Shown here piece after piece: positions 11,739 to 22,516 of a stretch of 64,000 bases of DNA. Position numbers and translations under genes: made by a program. The stretch spans positions 10,464,000 to 10,527,999 of the forward strand of contig CM068549.1 in the NCBI GenBank assembly GCA_035048495.1, written 5' to 3'. The DNA comes from Euptelea pleiosperma (lineage: Eukaryota > Streptophyta > Magnoliopsida > Ranunculales > Eupteleaceae). A model generated the notes under the pieces. That model had not been told where the DNA came from, did not search any database, and saw only the letters and a list, made by a program, of their open reading frames with translations. Position 1 is the stretch's first letter, and the number at the start of each line of letters is the position of its first letter.

Positions 11739-14700
11739 ATGATTGTACGCGGACGCATATTCGAGTTTCTTGGCGGCTTGAACCAGAGCTATGAGCAGGT
11801 TCGAGCCAACATCTTAGGCAGAGATCCACCGCCGTCGACCATTGCACAGGTCTACTCCTACATCCAGAGCGAGGACAGCAGGAGGAGAGCCATGAGCTCT
11901 AAGACAGATGCTGATGTTCCTTTATCTGAGAAGTCTGCCTTGGCTACTCAGAAATTGAGCAAACCCACATCCAAGAAGGATGGGGATCTTGATGATTGTG
12001 ATCGACTCAGATGTGATCACTGTGGCAAGCGTCGCCACACTCGGGAGACCTGCTGGAGTTTTCATGGTCGTCCTGCACAGTTCTCTGGGGGGAAGCAAGG
12101 CTCCTCAAAGAAGCCCTCTGGTAGCAAACATGGAACCTCAGCCGCTCATGCCACCAGCCAAGATTCCTCTGATGTGACCCCTTCCTCTGGGCAGTCCAAC
12201 ACCTTCTCTAGCATGGATATTGACAGGCTTCGACAATTACTTACTCAGCTTGATGGCCCTTCTCCACCTACATCATCCTTTGCTCAGACAGGTACATCCC
12301 ATTCAGCCCACCATGTGTCTACGGCACCCATTGGTCCTTCTTGGATCATTGACTCTGGTGCCTCCGATCATATGACTGGTATGCCATCCCTTTTCTCCAC
12401 CTATAATATTTGTTCAGGTAAGGACAAGGTCCGCGTGGCCGATGGCACCTTCTCCTCTATCTCAGGGAAGGGCACTATCTCTGCCACACCTACTTTGTCT
12501 TTATCCTCTGTACTTCATGTTCCTAAATTCACCACTAACCTGCTTTCTGTTAGCCATCTTACTAAGAGCCTAAACTGCAGTGTTACCTTTTTTCCTACTC
12601 ACTGTGTTTTTCAGGACTTGGAGACGAGGCGGATGATTGGCAGTGGTCGTGAGGATCGTGGATTGTACCTGCTCGATAGCCAGCCGACTTCATATTCTGT
12701 TGCACATCAGTCTAGTGCCAATGTCAGTAGTTCTAGCGTTAATAAAGACCTGTTAATGCGATGGCATAACAGGCTAGGTCATTTACCGCTTTCAGTCATG
12801 AAGAGTCTGTTACCTCAGTTTGCGTCTATTCCATTTTTTGAGTTCAACTGTGAAACTTGTGTACTTGCAAAACAATGTCGGGTGTCTTTTCCGACCAGTA
12901 ATAAAAAAAGTACGTTTCCTTTACAGCTTGTGCACTCTGATGTTTGGGGACCCAATCCCACCACTTCTATCTTTGGTTTTCGCTACTTTGTGATTTTTGT
13001 GGATGACTATAGTCGTTACACTTGGATCTACCTTATGAAATCAAAAAATGAGGTGCATACTATCTTTCAGACCTTCCATAAAATGGTGTGCAATCAATTG
13101 GGCACCACCCTAAAAGTCCTACGCACTGACAATGGGGGGGAATACATGTACAGTGGCCTTGCCTCCTACTTTGAAGAGCATGGAATTCTTCATCAGACTT
13201 CATGTGCCGATACACCTCAACAGAATGGGACCGCTGAGCGAAAGTATCGCCATGTCCTGGAGGTTGCTAGGGCACTTCTTCTTGGTACTCGGGTACCCAA
13301 GGGTTATTGGGCCGACGCTGTGTTGACGGCATCCTACTTGATAAATCGGATGCCTTCTCGTGTATTGGGGTCGAAGTCTCCCCTTTCACTCCTGTTTCCT
13401 TCCTGTCTTGTGTTCTCCATTCCACCTAAGGTCTTTGGTTGTGTTTGCTATGTTCACGCCCATCACAGGAAGGACAAGTTAGATCCGAAAGCCGTTCGAT
13501 GTGTGTTCCTTGGCTATTCGTCCACTCAGAAGGGATATCGGTGTTTCCATCCCTCTACCCGTCGTCGGTTTGTTTCTCTAGATGTTACCTTTTTTGAGAG
13601 TCTTCCCTTCTTCTCAGTTGATCGGACTTCTCTTCAGGGGGAGCTTGGGAGTATTGACGAGAGTCCGATACCTCCACAGGGGGAGATTCCTCAACCAGTA
13701 CCCCTTGATTTGCCTGATGAGTCTCCTGTACCCTTGTCCTTATCTCCTACTGACACTGTGCCACAGGATCCGCAGCTGAAGACATATGCCAGACGACGTC
13801 AAAAAGAGAAACAGTCCACCATCCAAGCTCACTGCCAGGAAATCCAACTCGATCCAGGTAATCGTGTCCTCAGTGATCCTCATGATGATATGTCTGTTGC
13901 TCCTTCTACTATCCTTCCCATAGACATTGATGTACCTATTGCTCATCGGAAGGGTGTTCAGAACTGTGTTACCAAGCACCCTATCTCTCACTTTGTTTCT
14001 TATCAGCAGCTCTCACCATCCTACAGGGCATTTGCTACTTCCCTATCCAGTGTCGCTCTGCCATCCGGTGTCTCAGATGCCCTTAGCCAGCCTCAGTGGA
14101 AAGCAGCCATGCTAGAGGAGATGGCAGCTCTAGAAAAGAATGGTACTTGGGATTTGGTTCCATTGCCTAGAGGAAAGAAACCCGTGGGGTGCAAGTGGGT
14201 ATATACAGTGAAATACAAAGCAGATGGAAGCATCGACAGGTACAAGGCCCGTCTCGTTGCAAAAGGGTACACACAGACTTATGGGATTGACTACCAAGAG
14301 ACGTTTGCTCCTGTGGCCAAGATGAACTCAGTTCGAGTTCTGTTATCTCTAGCGGCAAATTTTTCTTGGCCCCTCCACCAGTTGGATGTCAAGAATGCCT
14401 TCCTCCATGGTGATCTAGAGGAAGAGGTCTACATGACAGGTCCTCCGGGGTTCAGTTCGACTGGGAGTAAGGAACTTGTGTGCAGACTGAAGAAAGCCTT
14501 GTATGGGCTTAAACAGTCACCAAGGGCTTGGTTCGAGAGGTTCAGTTCCGCAGTCAAGAAGATTGGCTACTCGCAGAGTCAGGCGGACCACACTCTTTTC
14601 ATTAAGAGAAGTCAAGGTCGTCTTACTGCTCTTATTGTGTATGTGGATGATATCGTGGTCACAGGAGATGACTCAGATGAGGTTTGTAAATTGAAAAAAT

Positions 14701-15596
14701 ACCTCGGCACAGAGTTCGAAATCAAGGATCTGGGAACCTTGAGATACTTTCTGAGCATTGAGGTTGCTAGGTCAAAGCAGGGTGTGTTCATCTCACAAAG
14801 AAAGTATGTACTTGATCTGCTTCGAGAGTCAGGAAACTTGGGAGTTAAACCAGCCGATACGCCTATAGAGCAGCAACATCGGCTGAATCTTGTTGATGGG
14901 GATCCCATTGCTGATACAAGCCGGTTCCAGAGACTTGTTGGGCGTCTCATCTACCTTTCGCTTACACGACCAGATATTGCATATACAGTCAGTATCATCA
15001 GTCAGTTCATGCATGCCCCTCGCTCTCCACATCTTGAAGCAGCACACCGAGTGTTACGCTATCTTAAGGGGGCTCCAGGGAAGGGTATCCTATTTAGTAA
15101 GAATGGACACCTGCGAGTTGAAGCTTATACAGACGCTGACTGGGCAGGTTCAGTCACTGACAGACGTTCCACATTAGGGTACTGTACGTATGTGGGGGGT
15201 AATCTGGTGTCTTGGCGCAGCAAAAAGCAACCAGTTGTCGCTCGCTCCAGTGCCGAAGCAGAGTACCGTTCTATGGCTCATGGTGTATGTGAGCTTCTAT
15301 GGTTGAAGACTATGCTCAGTGAGCTCGGATATCCTGTCAAAGGGTCTATGCAGCTGTATTGTGACAATAAAGCAGCCATCAGCATTGCTCATAATCCAGT
15401 TCAACACGACAGGACAAAGCACATTGAGGTAGACCGTCACTTCATCAAAGAGAAGCTTGGTCAGGGACTTATTTGCACACCGTATGTCCATACTGCTGAT
15501 CAAGTTGCAGATGTGTTAACTAAAGATGTTACTAAAGGGATCTTAGAGCACCTGTTATCCAAGCTGGGCATGATAGATATCTTCGCACCAGCTTGA
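11739..15596 (+). CDS. Copia gag C-terminus and pol polyprotein, 1285 codons open
   Basis: One long frame covers the following in order: the end of gag with a zinc knuckle CDHCGKRRHTRETC (residues about 91-104); an aspartic protease with WIIDSGASDH (about 202); the integrase HHCC zinc region (RWHNRLGH, about 342, to CETC); the integrase core with D in HSDVWGP (about 400), D in RTDNGGEY (about 463) and E in GTAERK (about 498); reverse transcriptase from WDLVPLPRGKKPVGCKW (about 804) with the catalytic YVDDIVV (about 967); and RNase H with YTDADWAG, SSAEAEYR and YCDNKAAI. All the catalytic residues I looked for are present. The ATG at 11739 is internal to gag and is not the natural start, which is the ATG at 11212. 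The stop lies directly at the purine tract. The intact pol argues that the gag lesions are recent. Confidence 0.95.
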   Translation: MIVRGRIFEFLGGLNQSYEQVRANILGRDPPPSTIAQVYSYIQSEDSRRRAMSSKTDADVPLSEKSALATQKLSKPTSKKDGDLDDCDRLRCDHCGKRRHTRETCWSFHGRPAQFSGGKQGSSKKPSGSKHGTSAAHATSQDSSDVTPSSGQSNTFSSMDIDRLRQLLTQLDGPSPPTSSFAQTGTSHSAHHVSTAPIGPSWIIDSGASDHMTGMPSLFSTYNICSGKDKVRVADGTFSSISGKGTISATPTLSLSSVLHVPKFTTNLLSVSHLTKSLNCSVTFFPTHCVFQDLETRRMIGSGREDRGLYLLDSQPTSYSVAHQSSANVSSSSVNKDLLMRWHNRLGHLPLSVMKSLLPQFASIPFFEFNCETCVLAKQCRVSFPTSNKKSTFPLQLVHSDVWGPNPTTSIFGFRYFVIFVDDYSRYTWIYLMKSKNEVHTIFQTFHKMVCNQLGTTLKVLRTDNGGEYMYSGLASYFEEHGILHQTSCADTPQQNGTAERKYRHVLEVARALLLGTRVPKGYWADAVLTASYLINRMPSRVLGSKSPLSLLFPSCLVFSIPPKVFGCVCYVHAHHRKDKLDPKAVRCVFLGYSSTQKGYRCFHPSTRRRFVSLDVTFFESLPFFSVDRTSLQGELGSIDESPIPPQGEIPQPVPLDLPDESPVPLSLSPTDTVPQDPQLKTYARRRQKEKQSTIQAHCQEIQLDPGNRVLSDPHDDMSVAPSTILPIDIDVPIAHRKGVQNCVTKHPISHFVSYQQLSPSYRAFATSLSSVALPSGVSDALSQPQWKAAMLEEMAALEKNGTWDLVPLPRGKKPVGCKWVYTVKYKADGSIDRYKARLVAKGYTQTYGIDYQETFAPVAKMNSVRVLLSLAANFSWPLHQLDVKNAFLHGDLEEEVYMTGPPGFSSTGSKELVCRLKKALYGLKQSPRAWFERFSSAVKKIGYSQSQADHTLFIKRSQGRLTALIVYVDDIVVTGDDSDEVCKLKKYLGTEFEIKDLGTLRYFLSIEVARSKQGVFISQRKYVLDLLRESGNLGVKPADTPIEQQHRLNLVDGDPIADTSRFQRLVGRLIYLSLTRPDIAYTVSIISQFMHAPRSPHLEAAHRVLRYLKGAPGKGILFSKNGHLRVEAYTDADWAGSVTDRRSTLGYCTYVGGNLVSWRSKKQPVVARSSAEAEYRSMAHGVCELLWLKTMLSELGYPVKGSMQLYCDNKAAISIAHNPVQHDRTKHIEVDRHFIKEKLGQGLICTPYVHTADQVADVLTKDVTKGILEHLLSKLGMIDIFAPA

Positions 15597-15603
15597 GGGG
15601 GAG
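15595..15603 (+). promoter_or_regulatory. Copia polypurine tract
   Basis: GAGGGGGAG abuts the 3' LTR and would prime plus-strand synthesis. It overlaps the TGA stop of the polyprotein. Confidence 0.9.
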
Positions 15604-15813
15604 TGTTGTCAGGGACCTACTTGTAATATCTTATATTCTACAGGGGGCCCTTGTAATATTGTAAAACTTCACTTAATATATATATTGGGTGAAATCGTGT
15701 AGGCTATTCTAAGCTCTACACGATTTCTCCTCTTTTCCCTATTCTCTTCACCTCTCCTCTCTTCCATCTCTAACCCTAATCTCTTATCCTGGTTACGATC
15801 CAAGATTACAACA
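15604..15813 (+). repeat. Copia 3' LTR
   Basis: This 210-bp copy is identical to the 5' LTR except at one base. It is followed by the GTTAT target duplication at 15814-15818. Confidence 0.93.
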
Positions 15814-15818
15814 GTTAT

Positions 15819-16626
15819 ATCCATAGATCAATAAGATCTTTAGAAATCTGCATAGATCGAACAAATCATGAATAGAAAAAATTGTTGTTCTGGGAGACAA
15901 CAGATAACATGAAGTGCACGTTGGAATGAAGCTTTATAAACATCAAATAGGACTAGAAACTTATTCTGCAAATCCAACTTCTATGGTACGAAACACTTCA
16001 TTAAACTGTGTTCCACAAACTTCTATTTATAGTTTTTTGTCCCATAATATGGCCACTGTAAATGACATAACGGTAACATTACCTGTCTGTTATAACGTTA
16101 TAACTGTCACCTTTTAAACCTTAGGATGCATTAAGCATTGAATGGTGGCCCAACATTTGAACAATTTGGAACGGTGTCCATGTACCAGTGTGTTTGGACA
16201 GTTTGAATTGTTGATCCTGCAGACAACATCAGTAGGATAAACCAAAAAGTGCTACACCATGTATGGCATTGAAAGTTTTTTTCTTCTTCTTGAGATCCAT
16301 CCTCAAGTTCTTGAGAACACGGTCCAATGTTTACATAACACAAGCAGACCCAGTATTGAAGGGTTGCCAAGGTAAACCCAATTATGGGCAGAGAGAACAA
16401 GCCAATAAGGAAGACTTTTGGTGTGTAATAGGCTCATTAAGAGGTAGGCCAAACATACATACGGTCCACTGGGCACCAAAAGTGTAATTTGCTCTCCAAA
16501 GCCCGTGAGTAAAATTTTGCTGACTGCCCACAATGACTGCCCGCAATATGAGCCAAGTGGAACAATTTTAGAGGACGCTGACCGAATGGATGTTTGGCCC
16601 AAGGTTTAAAAGAGGTCATTTCAACG
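15819..16626. other. Intronic stretch without recognised features
   Basis: This is ordinary mixed-composition intron sequence between the Copia element and the next foldback element. The open frames on both strands are short and resemble nothing I know. Confidence 0.4.
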
Positions 16627-17448
16627 GTATAACAGATTGGGGGTGTTATTGGTAAAACGGGCTTTAAAACGGATTGTAATGGACATGGTCAAAATGGAAA
16701 AAATGGATTTTAATGGGAAAAAACAGAAAAATAGAGCTGAAATTTAAAATTTGAAATTTCAAAATCTGAATTTAATGGAAAAGTAACGGATTTTGACAGT
16801 AATAATGGCAGTTCTTTTTCCACAAAAATTTCCAGCTTTTAACCGCTGTTAAAATGATTTTAATGGCCATTAAAATGAAAAAAATGGCAGTTATTTTCTA
16901 ACCGTTTAAACGGTTTTTAACATAACAGGCTTGGGGCGTTACCATTTCATCGGCCATTAAAACTGTTTAAACGGTCATTTTTTAAACCATGGTTTGGTCA
17001 GTCCTTAAATAGGCCTACAAACCAAAATTCAGCCTGATTAGTGATTTCTAAGCGTTGGATTGGAGTCTTTTTCATGTGTTGATGTTAATTGTTGGAATTT
17101 GATCATTATTGACCATTATTTGGGTACAAGGATACAAAGGTTTGAAATTATTAATCAGGCTGATTTTTGGTTTGTAGGCCCATTACGTTATTTTCCGTTA
17201 TAACGAAAATAATGAGCATTATTTTTTGGAAAAATTTGTTAAAAAAAATGTTCATTATTTCCCGTTATTTTTCCTTTATATTCCTTTTTTCAGGTTTGAA
17301 AATTTGAAATTTTAAAATTTTAAAATTTGAATTTCATCTCTGTTTTCCTGGTTTTTTCTGTTATTTTTTATTTTTGTCCCTGATCGTTACAATTCGTTAT
17401 AACGGCCATTATAACGGAAAAAAATGATAACACCCCAGTCCGTTATAC
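16627..17448. mobile_element. ~820-bp foldback element rich in AACGG/CCGTT
   Basis: The left end (GTATAACAGATTGGGGGTGTT) and the right end (complement GTATAACGGACTGGGGTGTTAT) are inverted repeats. Pairing can be followed inward through many AAAACGG / CCGTTATAA units. No transposase is encoded. A second, smaller inverted-repeat element sits inside it. I cannot assign a superfamily, because the target duplication is unclear. Confidence 0.6.
17011..17180. mobile_element. 170-bp hairpin MITE nested in the foldback element
   Basis: Its arms are AGGCCTACAAACCAAAATTC followed by AGCCTGATTAGTGATTT on the left, and the complement ending GGTTTGTAGGCC on the right. Fragments containing the same CAGCCTGATTAGTGATTT core recur at about 17525, 17630-17690 and 17870, so it belongs to a dispersed local family. 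Confidence 0.65.
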
Positions 17449-18006
17449 TTTTAAACTTTGGTTTAGACCACACACACAGTTAACTTTTAGCGACCACTCT
17501 CAGGTGGAGCTACATACCAACAATTAGCCTGATCAGTAATTTAAAATGTTTTATCTTTGTACTACAGCCCCTTTTAAACCTTTGTTTAGACCACAAGGCT
17601 AACTTTCAGAGACCACTTACATACCAACAATCAGCCTGATTAGTGATTTTAAATTTTTTATCTTTGTACCATGGTTAGGAATCATTAATCAGGCTACTTT
17701 TGATCTTTTGGTTCACATAGGGTTTTGCCCAACATACATATTCACTGATCTCTAAGAGTGTATGGTACACTGTGTACTACCCATAATATGAGCCACGTGG
17801 TACACTCTTAGAAGACGATGACGGTATGGATGTTTGGCCAATCTTTAAGTGGACCTACAACCCGTAAATTAGTGTGATTAGTGATTTCAAATATATATCA
17901 CATAAACACCATATGCACTTAAAAACATCTATGTGCATTGGATGCTTTGTCGGGGAGTGCCGTAGGCACGGGTAACGACTAGTATATATATATATATAGA
18001 AATAAA

Positions 18007-18402
18007 GGGTCAGGATCGGGGGACAACAATTTCATACAACATTTCTGACAACAATTTTGGCGTACCCACATCGAAGATGAATCAATGGTTGATTTTTGGT
18101 GAGGGTGATCTCCTCACCATATAGATCACCCCTACAAAAAATTAGCCTATTCTGAAATTTCAAACCCCATCAAATGTGGTTTTCAAGTTAACGATAAAAA
18201 TAAATGGTCCATAATTCTTCAACTTGTAAACCAGTCTATGAATATTGGATTGAATTGAATTTTTGTCAATATAATCCCCTCACCATAGAGACCATCCTCG
18301 CCAAAAATCATCACATTCTAATACCTCTAATTTATAAATTGGCCCGAGCCAATTTTTGTTGTAAAAAATGTTGTATAAATAGTTGTCCCCTGATCCTGAC
18401 CC
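18007..18402. mobile_element. Foldback MITE, 396 bp, copy a
   Basis: Inverted ends are GGGTCAGGATCGGGGGACAA and its near complement, ending GTCCCCTGATCCTGACCC. They pair over about 55 bp. Both ends abut TATATATA tracts. The sequence is closely related to the element at 18423-18816 and more distantly to 4144-4541. Confidence 0.8.
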
Positions 18403-18422
18403 ATCTATATATATATATAGAT

Positions 18423-18816
18423 GGGTCAGGATCGGGGGAGAACAATTTCATACAACATTTTTTACAACAATTTTGGCGTACCCACATGGAAGATGAATCA
18501 ATGGTTGATTTTTGGTGAAGATGATCTCACCATATTGATTACCCCTACAGAAAATCAGCCTATTCTGAAATTTCTAACCCCATCAAATGTGGTTTTCAAG
18601 TTAATGATAAAAATTGACGGTCCATAATTCTTCAACGTGTAAACCTGTCCACAAATATCATAATGATTTAAATTTTTGTTAGGATGATCTCCTCACCATA
18701 GAGACCGTCCTCGCCAAAAATCATCCCATTCCAATACTTCTAATTTATATATTGGCCTGCGCCAATTTTTGTTGTAAAAAACGTTGTATGAAATTGTTGT
18801 CCCCCGATTCTGACCC
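18423..18816. mobile_element. Foldback MITE, 394 bp, copy b
   Basis: This element has the same ends and most of the same interior as 18007-18402, in the same orientation. Only a short (TA)n linker separates the two. Each copy has its own substitutions, so they are not a very recent tandem duplication. Confidence 0.8.

Positions 18817-18817
<1 letters not shown>

Positions 18818-18862
<45 letters not shown>
18818..18862. repeat. (TA)n microsatellite
   Basis: A run of about 21 TA units lies at the right edge of MITE copy b. It is the target type used by this MITE family. Confidence 0.9.
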
Positions 18863-18865
<3 letters not shown>

Positions 18866-20941
18866 TATATCTTGTTATGATGTCAATATTATTTTCGCTT
18901 GTATATATTCATATATGCTTCTAATATTTGTCAAAAAAAAATGCTTCTAATATTTACAGTACTTGTAGAAAACAAAATCTGTAATGTTGTCATACATTTC
19001 CTTTATATCGTAGCTTTACGCATTAATCACTGGCTCCCACGTCTGAATCTACTCCAAGATAGGAGTTGGACTTGGAGTACATTGTTGGTAACAAGGATAT
19101 CCATTTAAAGGTTGTTTGATTGCATTTATAAAAGGAGTGAAAGTAAAAACATGGCATGGTTTAGTCAACTGGGATGTTTTTGAGAGAGGATGAGAGAACA
19201 CCAGATTGTCAATCATAAGAGTCGAGCTGCAGAAAATGCTGTGTAAGAAGTTCTCTGTGAAGGAACCTATTACCTTTAGAAGCCATAGAAAATGTTTGGC
19301 CATTATATATCTCCTTCCTACGCCTTGTGGTATAGAAGCCTTTGTGGTACTTCTGATATTATTTGGTTTCCTGTAAGAGAAAGATCCACTAAAGCCTCTT
19401 TCTCTTGGATGTGCTATATTTACACAAGGCGCTCTAACATGTTGGATATGTTACAAAGATGTCATCATGTTCTGTTTTCCATTTTTCGTTGGAGCTTGCT
19501 GATTGAACTAATTTTACTGTGATTGTTTCTGTCAAATCCCTAACGATATGAAAGTTTTTCTAGATATGATGGTAATGAACCTGGCAATCAAGTTCTGGAA
19601 TTCTTTCTTTTAAATTCATGGGCTTTAGATTGACTTGGACTAGGCATAGATGTACAATACTACAATCTGAACTTCATAGTCAGTGATTCTTTCATATTGT
19701 TATGCTCCAAAGTCGGTATAATTTGCCAGAGATTTTGAATCTTAGTCCCTAGGTATGAATCGTATGATGATTGATGACTGACACAAGTGTAATCTTATAT
19801 ATAACTCTAGGAAAAAGTACAGGTGTAATATTTCATCATTATGCTGAGCAAATGAGTGAACCTGCTTTTATTTTTTCGCAATTTCTTTCTAACTAGGCAA
19901 AAAACAAAATAGGTGGGATGGGCTGGTCCAGTTCTCGCACAAACAAAACTTAACTAGCTGACCAATCTGAGAACCTCTTTAGGTTTTTTATTTCAAAAAA
20001 TGGTTTTGGCACACAGTGGTTAAAGAGTTATTTTTATATGTGCCTTTTCATCTTCTTAGCCCAAATTAAAGAGAGTGATTATTTGGGTTGGCAGTAATTC
20101 CATTCAGCCTCGAGGATTTACTTTTGTCCATAGAAACTTGGTGATACAGGAGAACTGATCTGAGTCTTAGTGAGTTTGGTTTAGTGATTAAAGAAAAGTT
20201 GTAGAGAAAAATATGTGGGTGCTGGATCCCCTCAGTTTCAGTTTTAGCATTTTGGTTTTTGGATATCCTAGAAATTTGAAGGCAGGAACATGGCGCAAGT
20301 GCTTGGAGAACAATCTGGTGGACTTATGGGCTGCTATGCTTGATGATATTGAGCTGGTTTAGTGGAGGTAAATACCCTAGCTAACAATTTCCCGTTTAAT
20401 ACATGTATTTGATGTATTTTTAACTATATGTATTATATGGCAGTACTATTCAATGCTTCAAAAGAGTTCACGTATTTTTATCAGGAACTGTTTTATACTC
20501 GTATTAAACATGTGTTATACATGAATTATTCCCGAATCATTGAAAATCTGTTTTTTAAATTTTTTGAAAATAATGCGAAAAAAACATTGTTTAAAAAAAT
20601 TAATGCTTTTTTTTTATTTTATTTTTTGCCGAATTTTTAAACATATTTTCGAATGACAAATCTGAATTATACTCGAACTTTTCCCATACCGTATTTTTTT
20701 CCTGTATGCCAAATTACTTACTAGCAGCATATCATTTTCGGTGGTTAGGGAACTGATTTTTGAGGCAAGCATAGGATCTTACAAAGAAAATCACAAGTGA
20801 GCACCTGATTGATTTTCGACTTATTTTAATTGCATGGAAGCTGCCAATTGCAAGGTGCAAACTATTGCTTTCCAGACACATAGATGCCCCCGAAGTTGGT
20901 TTGTGGTTGTTCATACAATCAAACAGACCCCTTAACTATTA

Positions 20942-21227
20942 GGGGGCGTTTGGGAACGAGAAGTAAAGGCGCTTCTACTTGTAGTAGAAGTTACTAGTTG
21001 ATTTTTTACCTCCAAAAAAGTCATAGAAATTAAAAGTGTCGAAGGCCTTCTAATTTTTGTGAAGTAATTTCTCTTAGAAGTTAAAAGCTAAAAAAATTAG
21101 CTTCAATTTTAAGTTAGTTTTTAACTTTTCAGAAGTTAAAATATGAAATGCATCCAAACTAACTTTTTAACTTTTTGGCTTATAAAAGTCAATAAATTAC
21201 TTATTTTTGTGTTGCCAAAATGCCCCC
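20942..21227. mobile_element. Tourist-like MITE, 286 bp
   Basis: The ends are GGGGGCGTTTGG and the complement of CCAAAATGCCCCC. TTA occurs at 20939-20941 and again at 21228-21230, as expected of PIF/Harbinger-derived MITEs. The interior is AT-rich with AGAAGTTAAAAG repeats and has no coding capacity. Confidence 0.7.
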
Positions 21228-21674
21228 TTAGCGATATTTGCTTTGTTAGCAGCAACTCTAGCTGGCTGGTGATAATCATCGAATCACTATGTTCTTCTGG
21301 ACGAGCAGAAGAAATATGGCCAGCTATCTAGAAAAAAGGTTTGTTCCTCAGATGGTTGTAATCACCCAAGTGATTTGATTTTGATAGGTGGTGGGTCACA
21401 CGGTGGATACTGGCCTTTGCTTGTGGCGCTACATGTTAAGATATTTCATTCATAGTCGGTAATTGCCATCTACAATGTTGATATCACTGTTTTTCCCTTC
21501 TTTTCCTCAGCTGTGATATCCCTTTTTCGTCATATTAGAGCACGCATCAATTACTGATAAGTTTTATGATGGAACAAAATGTTCTGGAGTAGTAACTGTT
21601 TTGTATTACTTTAAATTTCCCCTGGCAGTAGATCTTTTGCTTAATTTTTTTTCTCTTTACATCATGGAATATAG

Positions 21675-21774
21675 GTATCCTCAGATGTCAGAGGGGGCAA
21701 TTGCAAAGGCTTGCGCAGTTTGCCGAGGAAATTGCAATTGCAAAGCATGCTTGCGTAGAATTGGAACATTTAAG
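21675..21774 (+). CDS. Exon 3: second half of the zinc finger
   Basis: It starts with the last base of the Trp codon begun in exon 2, then reads YPQMSEGAIAKACAVCRGNC and continues NCKACLRRI. The CxxC...CNCKAC cysteines complete the zinc finger typical of plant KDM3 demethylases. The donor is GTTGGT at 21775, phase 0. Confidence 0.88.
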
Positions 21775-21878
21775 GTTGGTTATGGTAGTTTGTGGCATTT
21801 CGTTCGTTATCGGTATAACCATTTGATCTCTTTGCCTTATTAATGGCATCTGATACCTTCTGCATGATTCACCTGTAG

Positions 21879-22020
21879 GAGTTGAAGAACTCAGAGATGA
21901 AGATAAAGGAAGTTGAAAGGGTTAACTACTCTAAATATTTGGTACATGTACGTCTTCCAATCCTGAAACAAATTGATCAAGAACAAATGACGGAAAAGGA
22001 GATGGAGGCTAAGATTCAAG
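21879..22020 (+). CDS. Exon 4: conserved linker helix region
   Basis: The frame reads ELKNSEMKIKEVERVNYSKY, then LPILKQIDQEQMTEKEMEAK. This matches the conserved linker after the zinc finger in JMJ25-type proteins. The acceptor is TGTAG before 21879 and the donor is GTACCC at 22021, leaving one base. Confidence 0.88.
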
Positions 22021-22361
22021 GTACCCCACATAACTTTGGGTATCAATCATCATTGCTAGTGTTGTTAGATAGACTTTGGTGTCCACGAGGGACAAAATTT
22101 CCGTCCTGCATTCTGTACTGTCCTGTATCTCGTATGGTAGGATGTCCATGACTGAGAAATAACCATCTGGTGATAGATGATTTGCAGTGAGAGAAGCAGT
22201 TCATATGTCAAATGGTTCTGGATTGGCCAGTCAATTTGAATTTTTGGCTCTGGCTACGGCTAATCCAAGATCTGGCCTCATGTGAAGAAGATCCCTGGTG
22301 TTGAAGTATCACACACACTCATTATTTAATTGTTTGTGAACTGGACGTTCCATTTTGACAG

Positions 22362-22425
22362 GATTGTCATTATCGGAGATTGAGGTACAACGGGCATTTT
22401 TTTTTGGTGATGAGCGTGTGTACTG
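22362..22425 (+). CDS. Exon 5: short linker exon
   Basis: The acceptor is GACAG before 22362. The frame reads LSLSEIEVQRAFFFGDERVY and ends with the first two bases of a Cys codon (TG at 22424-22425) before the donor GTAGGG. The C that opens exon 6 completes the Cys. Confidence 0.85.
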
Positions 22426-22516
22426 GTAGGGTATTTTCCCTAAATAATTCCTATCTCCTTGTCCTGATTTGTTTAATTTGTTAAGGAACTGATGTTACCA
22501 CATTGGTCTTGGGCAG

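Larger units (their letters stand above)
10428..15813 (+). mobile_element. Full-length Copia LTR retrotransposon, 5386 bp, very young
   Basis: LTRs of 210 bp (10428-10637 and 15604-15813) start TGTTG and end CA, and differ at one position. The element is flanked by a perfect 5-bp duplication, GTTAT (10423-10427 and 15814-15818). Order: LTR, primer site, untranslated leader, gag, protease, integrase, reverse transcriptase, RNase H, purine tract, LTR. The domain order and the compact size with short LTRs fit the Ale/Retrofit group of Copia; the group is inferred. It lies in the sense direction inside the demethylase intron. The gag region carries a stop and a frameshift, so this copy looks unable to make its own full polyprotein. 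Confidence 0.95.
2594..21674 (+). other. Giant (19.1 kb) intron filled with mobile elements
   Basis: The intron starts GTAGAC and ends ATATAG, and rejoining its edges restores a Trp codon in the middle of a conserved zinc finger. It carries a full-length Copia element in the same orientation, three ~395-bp foldback elements, a Tourist-like MITE, an ~820-bp foldback element and several local duplications. Without these the intron would still be several kilobases long. Stretches 2597-4143, 6760-9770 and 18863-20938 hold AT-rich non-coding sequence in which I see nothing further that I can name. Confidence 0.75.

Noticed and set aside
21601..21674. Upstream extension of the exon 3 frame to an ATG at 21601
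   Set aside because: The phase-perfect acceptor at 21674 restores the zinc finger; the extension is T-rich intron.
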